The notes beneath the pieces are model-generated. The model was not told where the DNA came from, did no database searches, and was given only the letters and a program-made list of their open reading frames with translations. Shown in pieces: positions 1 through 7,864 of a DNA stretch of 64,000 nt. The DNA comes from Comamonas flocculans (GTDB taxonomy: Bacteria > Pseudomonadota > Gammaproteobacteria > Burkholderiales > Burkholderiaceae_C): assembly GCF_007954405.1 (NCBI RefSeq), contig NZ_CP042344.1, positions 2,666,001 through 2,730,000 on the forward strand, read 5' to 3'. Both the position numbers and the translations under genes were made by a program. Numbering within the stretch: position 1 is the first letter of the stretch; each line of letters starts with the position of its first letter.

Positions 1-869
1 TGAAGGAGGGCGAGCTTCAGGTGCAGGAGGCGGCGATCGTCGATATCGTGCGCTACTACACGCGCGAAGCCGGCGTGCGCTCGCTCGAGCGCGAACTCTC
101 CAAGATCTGCCGCAAGGTGGTCAAGGGGCTGCTGCTCGGGAAGCTCAAGCCGGGCGTGAAGGTCACGCCGAAGAAGCTGGCCGACTATCTCGGGGTGCGC
201 AAGTTCGACTATGGCCGCGCCGAGCAGAAGAACCAGATCGGGCAGGTGGTGGGCCTGGCCTGGACCGAGGTGGGTGGCGATCTGCTCACCATCGAGGTGG
301 CCACCATGCCGGGCAAGGGCGCGATTCAGCGCACCGGCTCGCTCGGCGACGTGATGAAGGAGTCGGTCGAAGCGGCGCGCACGGTGGTGCGTTCGCGCGC
401 GCACATGCTTGGCCTGCGCGACGAGGTGTTCGAAAAGCGCGACCTGCACATCCACGTGCCCGACGGCGCCACACCCAAGGACGGGCCGAGCGCGGGCATC
501 GCCATGGCCGTGGCCATGGTGTCGGCGCTGACCGGCATCGCGGTGCGCGCCGACGTGGCCATGACTGGCGAAATCACGCTGCGCGGCGAGGTCACCGCGA
601 TCGGCGGCCTGAAGGAAAAGCTGCTCGCGGCCCTGCGCGGCGGCATCCGCACGGTGATGATCCCCGAGGAGAACGTCAAGGACTTGCAGGAGATACCGGA
701 AAACGTGAAGAAGGGTCTGGAGATCGTGCCGGTGCGCTGGATAGAGAAGGTGCTGGAGATCGCTCTTGAGCGCAAGCCCGTGCCGCTCACCGAGGAAGAG
801 CTGGCCGCCGCCGCGGCGGTGGTGCCTGCGCTGGCGCCGGCCAGCGCCGCCGGTTCGGTGAAACATTGA
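1..869 (+). CDS. lon: ATP-dependent protease Lon, C-terminal part
   Basis: This is the 3' part of a gene that begins left of the window; the reading frame is open from base 3. It covers the end of the AAA+ domain (YYTREAGVRSLER) and the whole proteolytic domain. The catalytic serine lies in the PKDGPSAG motif (Ser codon 489-491) and the dyad lysine in GGLKEKLL (Lys codon 612-614), both canonical for Lon. Lon degrades damaged and short-lived regulatory proteins in the cytoplasm. The C-terminus ends in an Ala-rich tail, common in betaproteobacterial Lon. The tRNA cluster follows directly, which suits a chromosomal housekeeping location. The N-terminal and most of the ATPase domain cannot be seen. 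Confidence 0.97.
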   Translation, partial: KEGELQVQEAAIVDIVRYYTREAGVRSLERELSKICRKVVKGLLLGKLKPGVKVTPKKLADYLGVRKFDYGRAEQKNQIGQVVGLAWTEVGGDLLTIEVATMPGKGAIQRTGSLGDVMKESVEAARTVVRSRAHMLGLRDEVFEKRDLHIHVPDGATPKDGPSAGIAMAVAMVSALTGIAVRADVAMTGEITLRGEVTAIGGLKEKLLAALRGGIRTVMIPEENVKDLQEIPENVKKGLEIVPVRWIEKVLEIALERKPVPLTEEELAAAAAVVPALAPASAAGSVKH

Positions 870-877
870 GCCGGTTT

Positions 878-907
878 TTCAGAAAGCGCAGAAAAATACC
901 CTACAAT
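878..907 (+). promoter_or_regulatory. possible promoter of the tRNA cluster
   Basis: A good -10 hexamer TACAAT lies at 902-907, 36 bp before the first tRNA. The -35 is weak (TTCAGA at 878-883, 18-bp spacer). It sits in the only gap between lon and the tRNA genes, so it is the best candidate for their promoter. Confidence 0.4.
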
Positions 908-942
908 CTCGGCTTCCTTGTGAAGCGCAGGCTTTGCTCGAT

Positions 943-1018
943 GCGGGAATAGCTCAGTTGGTAGAGCGCAACCTTGCCAAGGTTGAGGTCGCGAGTTCGA
1001 GACTCGTTTCCCGCTCCA
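943..1018 (+). tRNA. tRNA-Gly(GCC), copy 1
   Basis: The 76-nt cloverleaf has acceptor arms GCGGGAA/TTCCCGC, a D-arm AGCTCAGTTGGTAGAGC, the anticodon loop TTGCCAA with anticodon GCC at 976-978, the T-loop GTTCGAG and an encoded CCA end. It decodes GGC/GGU. An identical copy lies at 1186-1261. Confidence 0.97.
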
Positions 1019-1032
1019 GAATCCTGAAATGA

Positions 1033-1058
1033 GGGGAGGCAAAAGCTTCCCCTTTTTT
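1033..1058 (+). terminator. rho-independent terminator after tRNA-Gly copy 1
   Basis: The stem GGGGAGGC/GCTTCCCC (one G-U pair) with an AAAA loop is followed by six T residues. It lies between the first tRNA-Gly and tRNA-Cys, so the first tRNA may be a separate transcript or the cluster may be attenuated here. Confidence 0.8.
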
Positions 1059-1072
1059 CTGAAACAGAGTGC

Positions 1073-1146
1073 GGCGCGGTAGCAAAGCGGTTATGCACCG
1101 GATTGCAAATCCGTCTAGCCCGGTTCGACTCCGGGCCGCGCCTCCA
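1073..1146 (+). tRNA. tRNA-Cys(GCA)
   Basis: The 74-nt gene has acceptor arms GGCGCGG/CCGCGCC, anticodon GCA at 1105-1107 in a TTGCAAA loop, a GGTTCGACTCC T-arm and an encoded CCA. It decodes both Cys codons. Confidence 0.96.
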
Positions 1147-1185
1147 GAAATGTCCGTGCCGTCGCGTCCTGCGCATGGCACCGAT

Positions 1186-1261
1186 GCGGGAATAGCTCAG
1201 TTGGTAGAGCGCAACCTTGCCAAGGTTGAGGTCGCGAGTTCGAGACTCGTTTCCCGCTCCA
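1186..1261 (+). tRNA. tRNA-Gly(GCC), copy 2
   Basis: Identical over all 76 nt to the gene at 943-1018; anticodon GCC at 1219-1221 and an encoded CCA end. Confidence 0.97.
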
Positions 1262-1387
1262 GCAGCCCAGCCCGGTGTTCCGGTGCCGCCTTGTCGGTGT
1301 GCCGGGACAAAGGCGCCGTTGCGCCTGCGGTTTGCCCTGGCGGCCCTTGTGCGTTAGCCTTGGCGGGACCTTGGGCGTCGCAGTTCT

Positions 1388-1480
1388 GCCCCGATGGTGA
1401 AATTGGTAGACACTGCGGACTTAAAATCCGCTGCCTTCCTGAAAAGGGGCGTGCCGGTTCGACCCCGGCTCGGGGCACCA
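1388..1480 (+). tRNA. tRNA-Leu(TAA)
   Basis: The 93-nt gene has acceptor arms GCCCCGA/TCGGGGC, the anticodon stem GCGGA/TCCGC with loop CTTAAAA (anticodon TAA at 1422-1424), a long class II variable arm (TGCCTTCC...GGGGCGT) and an encoded CCA. The order Gly-Cys-Gly-Leu resembles the E. coli glyW-cysT-leuZ cluster. The next gene starts 11 bp downstream. Confidence 0.95.
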
Positions 1481-1491
1481 AAGAAGGTTTT

Positions 1492-2118
1492 ATGTCAGAT
1501 TACAACGCTCCCTTTGAAATCCACGTCCACGGCCAGGTTCAGTTGCGCCTCGGGGTCGATTTCGCGCAGTTGCAAGACGCGCTCAAGCCCTTGTGGAAGT
1601 ACGCCGGGGCCCGCTCGCTGGCCGATGGTTCTGTCAGCGCCTATGAAGAAGAGCCGGGCATCCAGTTCGAGCCCAAGGAACGCCTGTTGCAGATGTGCTG
1701 GACGGTGCGCGGCGATGAGGACTTTCGCCAGTCGCTCGACGAAATGTGCATGAGCCTGAACGAGATCGCCGACCAGGGCGCGGCCATCGAGGTGACCTTC
1801 TACGACACCGAGTTCGACGAAGACGAGGCCGAGGAGGCCGAGGACGAGAGCGAATCGCGCGACGACTTCCTGATGCTCTTCGTGGGGCCGACGCCCGCGG
1901 CCATCATGCAGGTGCAGCGCGACATGCTGGTGCAGGACGTGATCAACGTGATGGAGCGCCACTTTGACGCCGCCGAGCTCTCGGGCGTGGTCGCGGAGAT
2001 CGACAAGCTGTTCACCGAGCGCTTCGACGCACTGGTCAGTTCACTTGATCTGAGCCGGCGCCCGCGTGGCACCGGCGGGCGTGGAGGCAGCAACCGCCGC
2101 CCACGTCACCTACACTGA
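1492..2118 (+). CDS. DUF6806-like conserved protein
   Basis: A 208-residue protein starting at the ATG behind an AAGAAGG ribosome-binding site, 11 bp after tRNA-Leu, so it probably rides on the tRNA transcript. It has no signal peptide or membrane segment. There is a conserved N-terminal FEIHVHGQVQLRLGVDF block, an acidic stretch around residues 106-120 and a Gly/Arg-rich basic tail ending RRPRHLH. I recall similar proteins, annotated DUF6806, from Comamonadaceae; the function is unknown. The 3' end overlaps the end of the convergent murI by 13 bp. Confidence 0.75.
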   Translation: MSDYNAPFEIHVHGQVQLRLGVDFAQLQDALKPLWKYAGARSLADGSVSAYEEEPGIQFEPKERLLQMCWTVRGDEDFRQSLDEMCMSLNEIADQGAAIEVTFYDTEFDEDEAEEAEDESESRDDFLMLFVGPTPAAIMQVQRDMLVQDVINVMERHFDAAELSGVVAEIDKLFTERFDALVSSLDLSRRPRGTGGRGGSNRRPRHLH

Positions 2119-3023
2119 AGCACGTGCTCGCGGGACTCTGCCATCTCGTCGACCAGAGCCACGGCTGAGCAGGCTTCGGGCGGCAAGGCCAGCCAGCGCG
2201 CCGCGGCCGCCTGCAGCGCGGCAAGGGAGCCGGTGGTGAGCAGGCGCAGCTGCTCGCCGCGCCCGCCCCTGAAGCCATCGGCCAGCGGCCCGTGTTGCTG
2301 CAGCTTGCGCCTTGCCTGGCGCGCGACCGCCGCGCCGGTTTCGATCAGCGTCACCTGCGGGCCGGCCAGCTCCTGCAGCATGGGCTGCACGAAGACGTAG
2401 TGCGTGCAGCCGAGCACCAAGGTATCGATCTCGCCTTCCTTGGTGCCAAAACTGCCCAAAGCGCTGACGTAGCGGGCGCAGAGCGCTCTCGTTCTTTCTA
2501 GCACTTCGTCGGGGGCAGCCGTCGGCAGCGTGGCTTGCTCTATGGCTTGCGCAAGTCCGTCGCAGGCCTGCACCGAAAAGCGTGCGAGCGTCCCTTGGCG
2601 TGCCAGCAGTTCGGCAAAGCGGGTACTTTGCACCGTGCCGTGCGTGGCGAGCACGCCCACGTGGCCGGTGCGGCTGCACAGGGCGGCGGGTTTGAGCGCC
2701 GGCTCCACGCCGACGATGGGCAGCGACGTGAAGTTTTCGCGCAGCGCACTGACGGCCGCGGCGGTGGCCGTGTTGCAGGCCACGACCAGCAGCTTGATCG
2801 CGTGCTCGTGCACCAAGCGCCGTGCAATCGCCAGGCTGCGTTGACGCACGAAGCGCTCGCCCTTCTCGCCGTAGGGGGTGTGCGCGCTGTCGGCCAGGTA
2901 GACGAAGCGCTCCTGCGGCAATTCCTCGCGCAGCGCGCGCAGCACGCTCAGGCCGCCGATGCCGCTGTCGAAGACGCCGATGGGCGCATGGCTGGGAGGG
3001 AAGGGCATGGCGCTGGCAGGCAT
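2106..3023 (-). CDS. murI: glutamate racemase
   Basis: Converts L-glutamate to the D-glutamate used in the peptidoglycan stem peptide. All motifs are present: DSGIGG (Asp19-Ser20), the first catalytic cysteine in ACNTATA (Cys83) and the second in GCTHYV (Cys206), with two-fold alpha/beta architecture. The protein is 305 aa from this ATG; an ATG at 3008 would give 300 aa, and neither start has a strong ribosome-binding site, so the start is uncertain. Cytoplasmic. It diverges from the SDR gene at 3138, leaving a 114-bp intergenic promoter region, and runs tail to tail into the DUF6806-like gene. Confidence 0.93.
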   Translation of the reverse strand: MPASAMPFPPSHAPIGVFDSGIGGLSVLRALREELPQERFVYLADSAHTPYGEKGERFVRQRSLAIARRLVHEHAIKLLVVACNTATAAAVSALRENFTSLPIVGVEPALKPAALCSRTGHVGVLATHGTVQSTRFAELLARQGTLARFSVQACDGLAQAIEQATLPTAAPDEVLERTRALCARYVSALGSFGTKEGEIDTLVLGCTHYVFVQPMLQELAGPQVTLIETGAAVARQARRKLQQHGPLADGFRGGRGEQLRLLTTGSLAALQAAAARWLALPPEACSAVALVDEMAESREHVLQCR

Positions 3024-3137
3024 GGAAGCGGGCAAGCATAGCGCCTTGGCGGCGCGCGCAGGCGACAGCGGCGCGGTCACTTGCGCACCACAATCGGATG
3101 CACGGGCCCGTGCCCGCGGCATTGAAGGAGGCAACCC

Positions 3138-3932
3138 ATGAAGGCACGCAGCGTGCAGCAGCTCTTTGATCTTTCCGGCCGGACCGCGCTGGTGACCGGT
3201 GGTTCGCGCGGCCTGGGCCTGCAGATGGCGCGGGCCCTGGGCGAGGCCGGTGCGCGCATCATGCTCGCGAGCCGCAAGGCCGAGGAACTGGAGCAGGCCG
3301 CGGCCGAACTACAGGCGGCGGACATCGATGCGCGCTGGGTTGCCGCCGACTGTGCGCAGGAGGCCGACATCCAGCGCCTGGCCAGCGAGACGCTGCAGCG
3401 CATGGGCGAGGTGGATATCCTGGTGAACAATGCCGGCGCGAGCTGGGGCGCGCCGGCCGAGGACCATCCGCTCGCCGCCTGGGACAAGGTGATGAACCTG
3501 AACGTGCGCGGCTACTTTCTGCTGTCGCAGGCGCTGGGCAAGGCCAGCATGATCCCGCGTGGCAAGGGCGCGATCATCAACCTGGCCTCGATCGCGGCGC
3601 TGGGCGGCAACCCGCTGGCGATGAAGACGATCGCCTACAACACCTCCAAGGGCGCGGTACTCAACTTCACGCGTGCGCTGGCCGGCGAATGGGGGCACTA
3701 CGGCATCCGCGTGAACGCGATCTGCCCGGGGTTCTTTCGCACCAAGATGGCCAGCGTGCTGATCGACACCGTCGGCGAAGACAAGATGAAGGCGGGTGCG
3801 CCGCTGGGCCGCCTGGGTGACGACGAAGACCTCAAGGGCCTGACGCTGCTGTATGCCAGCGACGCGGGCAAGCACATCACCGGCCAGTGGATGGCGGTGG
3901 ACGGCGGCGTGAGCGCCATCATCGCGGCCTGA
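3138..3932 (+). CDS. SDR family oxidoreductase
   Basis: A 264-residue classical short-chain dehydrogenase behind a strong AAGGAGG ribosome-binding site. The Rossmann dinucleotide motif is TGGSRGLG (20-27), with NNAG at 97-100 and catalytic Ser151, Tyr167 and Lys171 (YNTSK). The substrate cannot be read from the sequence; such enzymes next to a zinc-free NADP oxidoreductase often act in fatty or hydroxy acid metabolism. Cytoplasmic. It is followed by a 116-bp gap with a palindromic repeat and then the broken oxidoreductase gene, so the three dehydrogenase-type genes may have formed one catabolic unit. Confidence 0.9.
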   Translation: MKARSVQQLFDLSGRTALVTGGSRGLGLQMARALGEAGARIMLASRKAEELEQAAAELQAADIDARWVAADCAQEADIQRLASETLQRMGEVDILVNNAGASWGAPAEDHPLAAWDKVMNLNVRGYFLLSQALGKASMIPRGKGAIINLASIAALGGNPLAMKTIAYNTSKGAVLNFTRALAGEWGHYGIRVNAICPGFFRTKMASVLIDTVGEDKMKAGAPLGRLGDDEDLKGLTLLYASDAGKHITGQWMAVDGGVSAIIAA

Positions 3933-3960
3933 GCGCCCGTGTGGATGTCGGCGAGGGCGT

Positions 3961-4030
3961 CCAGAAATTTTGATGAAAAGTGGCTCAAACGCTTGCCTGA
4001 CAAGCGTTGACAGCTAGTGTTTTTATAACT
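3961..4030. repeat. intergenic palindromic repeat (8-bp arms)
   Basis: The arms AACGCTTG (3988-3995) and CAAGCGTT (4001-4008) form a perfect palindrome with a 5-nt spacer, embedded in an AT-richer block running to about 4030. From memory, near-identical elements are scattered between genes in Acidovorax/Comamonas-type genomes. It could also stop transcription from the upstream SDR gene or act as an operator. Confidence 0.6.
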
Positions 4031-4048
4031 TGACACCAGGAGCGCGCC

Positions 4049-5138
4049 ATGCCTCGCAACCAACAGATCGTGCTTGAGCAGCGGCCGCAAGGCGCGGCCG
4101 CCGTGGACAACTTCCGGCTCGTGGTGACCGAGACGCCGCCCCTGGCCGAAGGGCAGGTGCTGGTGCGCCACCACTACCTGAGCCTGGACCAGCGCGCGCT
4201 CACGCCGGGCGGCGTCGTCCACCATGCAGGTGCTGGTGCGCCACCACTACCTGAGCCTGGACCCCTACATGCGCGGGCGCATGAACGAGGGCAAGAGCTA
4301 CGCCGCCAGCCAGCCGCTGGGCGAGGTGATGGTGGGCGGCACCGTGGGCGAGGTGCTTGAGAGCCGCCATCCGCAATACGCCGTGGGCGACAAGGTCGTG
4401 GGCATGGGCGGCTGGCAGGAGTACGCCGTGGTCGACGCCAACGCGCCGGGTGCGCTGCGCAAGGTGGACGCCAGCCAGGTGCCGCTGTCGTACTACCTGG
4501 GCGCCGTGGGCATGCCGGGGGTGACGGCGTGGTATGGCCTCACCCAGATCATCGAGCCCCAGTCCGGTCAGACCCTGACGGTGAGCGCGGCCACCGGCGC
4601 GGTGGGCAGCGCGTTCGCGGCGCTAGCCAAGGCGCGGGGCTGCCGCGTCGTGGGCATTGCCGGCGGGCCGCTCAAGTGCGCCTATGCGGTGGATGAACTG
4701 GGTTTTGACGCCTGCATAGACCACCGCGCGCATGGCGACCTCAAGGCCATGTCGCAGGCGCTCAAGGCGGCGTGTCCGGACGGCATAGACGGGCACTTCG
4801 AGAATGTGGGTGGCTATCTGCTCGATGCCGTGCTGCTGCGCGCCAATGCATTCGCGCGCGTGGCGCTGTGCGGAATGATCGCGGGCTACGACGGCCAGCC
4901 GCTGCCGCTGCTCAACCCGGCGCTGCTGTTGATCAACCGCATGCGCGTGCAGGGCTTCATCGTCAGTGAGCACATGCAGCTCTGGCCCCAGGCGCTGCAG
5001 GAGCTGGCCGGCCTGGTCGTGGCCGGCAAGCTGCGCCCGCGCGAGACCGTGACCGAGGGCCTGGCCAGCGCGCCCGAGGCCTTTCTCGGCCTGCTGCACG
5101 GCAAGAATGTGGGCAAGCAGCTGGTCAGGCTGGCCTGA
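4049..5138 (+). pseudogene. NADP-dependent oxidoreductase (CurA/YncB-like MDR), split by a 73-bp insertion
   Basis: The N-terminal part (from ATG 4049, frame through VRHHYLSLD) and the rest (LSLDPYMRGRM to KQLVRLA, stop at 5138) lie in different frames. The cause is visible: 38 bp (4153-4190) is repeated at 4226-4263 with 35 bp of unrelated sequence between. Removing 73 bp restores a continuous 338-aa protein, the normal length of this medium-chain, zinc-free reductase family. The cofactor-binding region (SAATGAVGSAFAALAKARGC) is intact. A protein from an internal ATG at 4224 would lack about 45 N-terminal residues. It is either a real inactivating duplication or an assembly artefact. The next SDR gene starts 11 bp downstream, so they are cotranscribed. 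Confidence 0.85.
4153..4263. repeat. 38-bp direct repeat with 35-bp filler inside the oxidoreductase gene
   Basis: Copies at 4153-4190 and 4226-4263 are identical; the offset of 73 bp is not a multiple of three and shifts the reading frame. The 35-bp filler (4191-4225) has no counterpart I could find in the window. Confidence 0.95.
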
Positions 5139-5149
5139 GGAAGCGCACC

Positions 5150-6052
5150 ATGATCGACGACTTCGCAGGCAAGACGGCCGTGCTCACCGGCGCGGGCTCG
5201 GGCTTTGGACTGGAGTGCGCGCGCATCGCCGCGCGCCGGGGCATGCGCCTGGTGCTGGTGGATGTGCAGCAGGAGGCGCTCGATCGGGCGGTGGCCGAGC
5301 TGGAAGCGCTGGACGTGCCCCTCCTCGCGCGCCGCGTGGACGTCTCCAGCGGCACGCAGATGCAGGCCCTGGCCGATGCGGTGCAACAGCGCTTCGGCGC
5401 GCCGCACCTGGTGTTCAACAACGCCGGCGTGGGCGCGGCCGGGCTGGTCTGGGAAAACTCCGAGGCCGACTGGCAGTGGGTGCTGGGCGTGAACCTCTGG
5501 GGCGTGATCCACGGGGTGCGCCTGTTCACGCCGCTGATGCTGACCGCGGCGCGCGCCGACCCGCTGTGGCGCGGCCACATCGTCAACACCGCCAGCATGG
5601 CCGGGCTGGTGAGCATGCCCAACATGGGCGTGTACAACACCAGCAAGCATGCGGTGGTGGCGCTGACCGAGACGCTGCACCAGGACCTGCAACTGGTCAC
5701 CACGCAGGTGGGCGCCAGCGTGCTCTGCCCCTATTTCGTACCCACCGGCATAGGCCGCAGCGAGCGCAACCGCCCTGCGGCCCTGCAGGGCGCTGCGCTG
5801 ACCACCAGCCAGCGCGTGGGCCAGGCCATGCTGGACAAGGCGGTGGCGCATGGCAAGGTCTCCGCCGCCGAGGTCGCGGCCAAGGTCTTTGATGCGGTGG
5901 CGCAGGGCCATTTCTACATCTACAGCCATCCGCAGGCGCTCTCCAGCGTGGCGGAGCGCATGCAGGCCATCGTGCAGGCACGCAACCCGCCCGATCCGTT
6001 CGCCAGCCGCCCTGAGGTCGGCGCGCAGCTCAGGAGCGCGCTGCGTACATAG
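5150..6052 (+). CDS. SDR family oxidoreductase
   Basis: A 300-residue classical short-chain dehydrogenase: TGAGSGFG at 13-20, NNAG at 90-93, Ser149, Tyr162 and Lys166 (YNTSK). It is longer than usual at the C-terminus (ending RPEVGAQLRSALRT). The first gene of the window with clear similarity is the SDR at 3138; sequence differences show they are paralogues, not duplicates. It lies 11 bp downstream of the broken oxidoreductase and probably shares its transcript. Substrate unknown. Confidence 0.88.
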   Translation: MIDDFAGKTAVLTGAGSGFGLECARIAARRGMRLVLVDVQQEALDRAVAELEALDVPLLARRVDVSSGTQMQALADAVQQRFGAPHLVFNNAGVGAAGLVWENSEADWQWVLGVNLWGVIHGVRLFTPLMLTAARADPLWRGHIVNTASMAGLVSMPNMGVYNTSKHAVVALTETLHQDLQLVTTQVGASVLCPYFVPTGIGRSERNRPAALQGAALTTSQRVGQAMLDKAVAHGKVSAAEVAAKVFDAVAQGHFYIYSHPQALSSVAERMQAIVQARNPPDPFASRPEVGAQLRSALRT

Positions 6053-6067
6053 GGCCAACCCGGCGCT

Positions 6068-6967
6068 ATGCTTGGCAACACCATGTCGCCCTTGATCGAT
6101 TCCTTCTGGCGCGCGGCCGGCTATTGCCTGATGCCGCGCGTCATCGCGCTGTCGCTGCTGCCGCTGGTGCTGATCGGCGTGGTCACGGCGGCGGCGGGCT
6201 ACTTCTTCTGGGCGGGGGCGGTGGCCTGGATGCAGTCGCTGCTGGATGGCACGGCCTGGCTGGGCACGGTCTGGGGCTGGCTTGCCCACCTGGGCGTGAG
6301 CGACGTGCCCGCGGTGCTCGCGCCCCTGCTGGTGCTGCTGCTGACGCTGCCCGTGGTGGTTTTCGTCTGCGTGTTGGCGGTGTCTGTGCTGATGGTGCCG
6401 GCCATCGTCGATCTCGTGGCCAAGCGGCGTTTTGCGCAGATGCAGCGCCGCCATGGGGCGGGAGTGCTCGCGAGCATCTGGTGGTCGGCATCTTCGACCG
6501 TGGTGGCCCTGGTGCTGCTGCTGCTGTCCGTGCCGCTGTGGCTGATTCCGCCGCTGGTGCTCATCCTGCCGCCGCTGATCTGGGGCTGGCTCACCTACCG
6601 GGTGATGGCCTTCGATGCGCTGGCCGAGCATGCCAGCAGCGAAGAGCGCAAGACCATCTTTGCGCGCCACCGTGCGAGCCTGCTGGTGATTGGCGTGCTC
6701 TGCGGCCTGCTGGGCGCCGCGCCGGCGGTGGTCTGGGCTTCGGGCGTGGTGTTCGTGGCGGCGTTCTTCGTGCTGATTCCCGTCGCCATCTGGATCTACA
6801 CCCTGGTGTTCGCCTTTTCGTCCCTGTGGTTCACCCACTATTGCCTGCAGGCCCTGCACCGCCTGCGCAGCCTGCAGCCGCCACCCGCGCCGGGGGCCGC
6901 GGTCACGAGCGAGCCGGTCATCGACGTGGCGGCGCGGCCGCTGGCGCCGCCGCCGCTGCAACCATGA
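6068..6967 (+). CDS. EI24 domain membrane protein (CysZ-like fold)
   Basis: A 299-residue inner-membrane protein with about six hydrophobic helices (near residues 23-50, 80-115, 142-180, 205-245) and a Pro/Ala-rich cytoplasmic tail. The pattern fits the EI24/CysZ family, some members of which transport sulfate; no residue here proves a substrate. An alternative start at the internal Met (6083) would lose five residues. The stop overlaps the next start by 4 bp (ATGA), so translation is coupled with the molybdopterin-binding protein. Confidence 0.75.
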   Translation: MLGNTMSPLIDSFWRAAGYCLMPRVIALSLLPLVLIGVVTAAAGYFFWAGAVAWMQSLLDGTAWLGTVWGWLAHLGVSDVPAVLAPLLVLLLTLPVVVFVCVLAVSVLMVPAIVDLVAKRRFAQMQRRHGAGVLASIWWSASSTVVALVLLLLSVPLWLIPPLVLILPPLIWGWLTYRVMAFDALAEHASSEERKTIFARHRASLLVIGVLCGLLGAAPAVVWASGVVFVAAFFVLIPVAIWIYTLVFAFSSLWFTHYCLQALHRLRSLQPPPAPGAAVTSEPVIDVAARPLAPPPLQP

Positions 6968-7800
6968 GCCCGGACTTCGGCCTCCTCATCGTCGGCGACG
7001 AAATCCTCTCCGGCAAGCGTGCGGACAAGCACCTGCCCGCGGTAGTGCGCCTGCTGGGCGAGCGCGGACTGGCGCTGTCCTGGGCGCAGGTGGTGGGCGA
7101 CGAGCCGCGGCGCATCACCGAGGTGCTGGCGCGCGCCTTCGCGGGCAGCGAGGTGGTTTTCTGCTGCGGCGGCATAGGCGCCACGCCCGACGACCATACG
7201 CGCCAGTGCGCCGCCCAGGCGCTGGGTGTGCCGCTGGTGGCGCACCGCGAGGCGCAGGCCTTGATCACCGAACGCATGCAGGATATGGCGCACGAGCAGG
7301 GCGTGCCGTTCGATGCCATGCGCGCCGACAACGTGCAGCGTCTGCAGATGGGCGTGCTGCCGCAGGGCGCGCGTCTCATCCCCAACCCCTACAACAAGAT
7401 CGCCGGTTTTTCCTGTATCGGCGCGGCGGGCGCGGCGGTGCACTTCGTGCCGGGCTTTCCCGTCATGGCTTGGCCGATGATCGAATGGGTGCTTGAAAAC
7501 ACCTGCGCACGCTGGTTTCACCGCAACCCGCAAGCCGAGCATTCGGTGGTCTTGCATGGCGCCACCGAGTCCGCCCTCACGCCGCTGATGCAGCGCATCG
7601 AGGCCGAGCACCCGGGGGTGCGGGTGTTCAGCCTGCCCAGCGTCGATCACCCGGTGTACGGGGCGCACATCGAACTCGGCGTCAAGGGGGAAGCCGCCCG
7701 CGTGCCCGCTGCCTGGCAGGCGCTGCTGGCCGGCTTGCAGGCGCAGGCCATTGCGCTCGGGCCGCAAATCGAGCGCCGCTGCCCAAGCGCGGCACCTTAG
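6964..7800 (+). CDS. CinA-like molybdopterin-binding domain protein
   Basis: A 278-residue protein with the MoCF-type fold: LIVGDEILSGKRADKH at the N-terminus and GGIGATPDDHT at 69-79, typical of the CinA N-terminal domain family. It lacks the C-terminal nicotinamide-nucleotide amidohydrolase domain of full CinA. In the family the domain binds molybdopterin-like or nucleotide substrates; the exact reaction is not established. The start overlaps the stop of the EI24 gene. glnA follows 64 bp later. Confidence 0.85.
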   Translation: MSPDFGLLIVGDEILSGKRADKHLPAVVRLLGERGLALSWAQVVGDEPRRITEVLARAFAGSEVVFCCGGIGATPDDHTRQCAAQALGVPLVAHREAQALITERMQDMAHEQGVPFDAMRADNVQRLQMGVLPQGARLIPNPYNKIAGFSCIGAAGAAVHFVPGFPVMAWPMIEWVLENTCARWFHRNPQAEHSVVLHGATESALTPLMQRIEAEHPGVRVFSLPSVDHPVYGAHIELGVKGEAARVPAAWQALLAGLQAQAIALGPQIERRCPSAAP

Positions 7801-7864
7801 AATTCCATGCTTTCGCCCACGCCATTTTCCGGGCGTGCGGCTCTGACACTCCAGGAGTTGCCTG

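Larger units (their letters stand above)
939..1262. repeat. 81-bp exact direct repeat containing the two tRNA-Gly genes
   Basis: Bases 939-1019 and 1182-1262 are identical, including 4 bp before and 1 bp after each tRNA-Gly gene. The copies are in the same orientation, 243 bp apart, with a terminator and tRNA-Cys between them. Confidence 0.95.

Noticed and set aside
4007..4027. TTGACA and TATAAC as a promoter for the oxidoreductase gene
   Set aside because: The spacing is only about 11 bp, too short for a sigma-70 promoter; the region is better explained by the palindromic repeat.
4886..6961. Very long minus-strand open frame (about 690 codons) opposite the SDR and EI24 genes
   Set aside because: It is the antisense of three real genes in GC-rich DNA, is His/Arg/Gln-rich and has no family resemblance.
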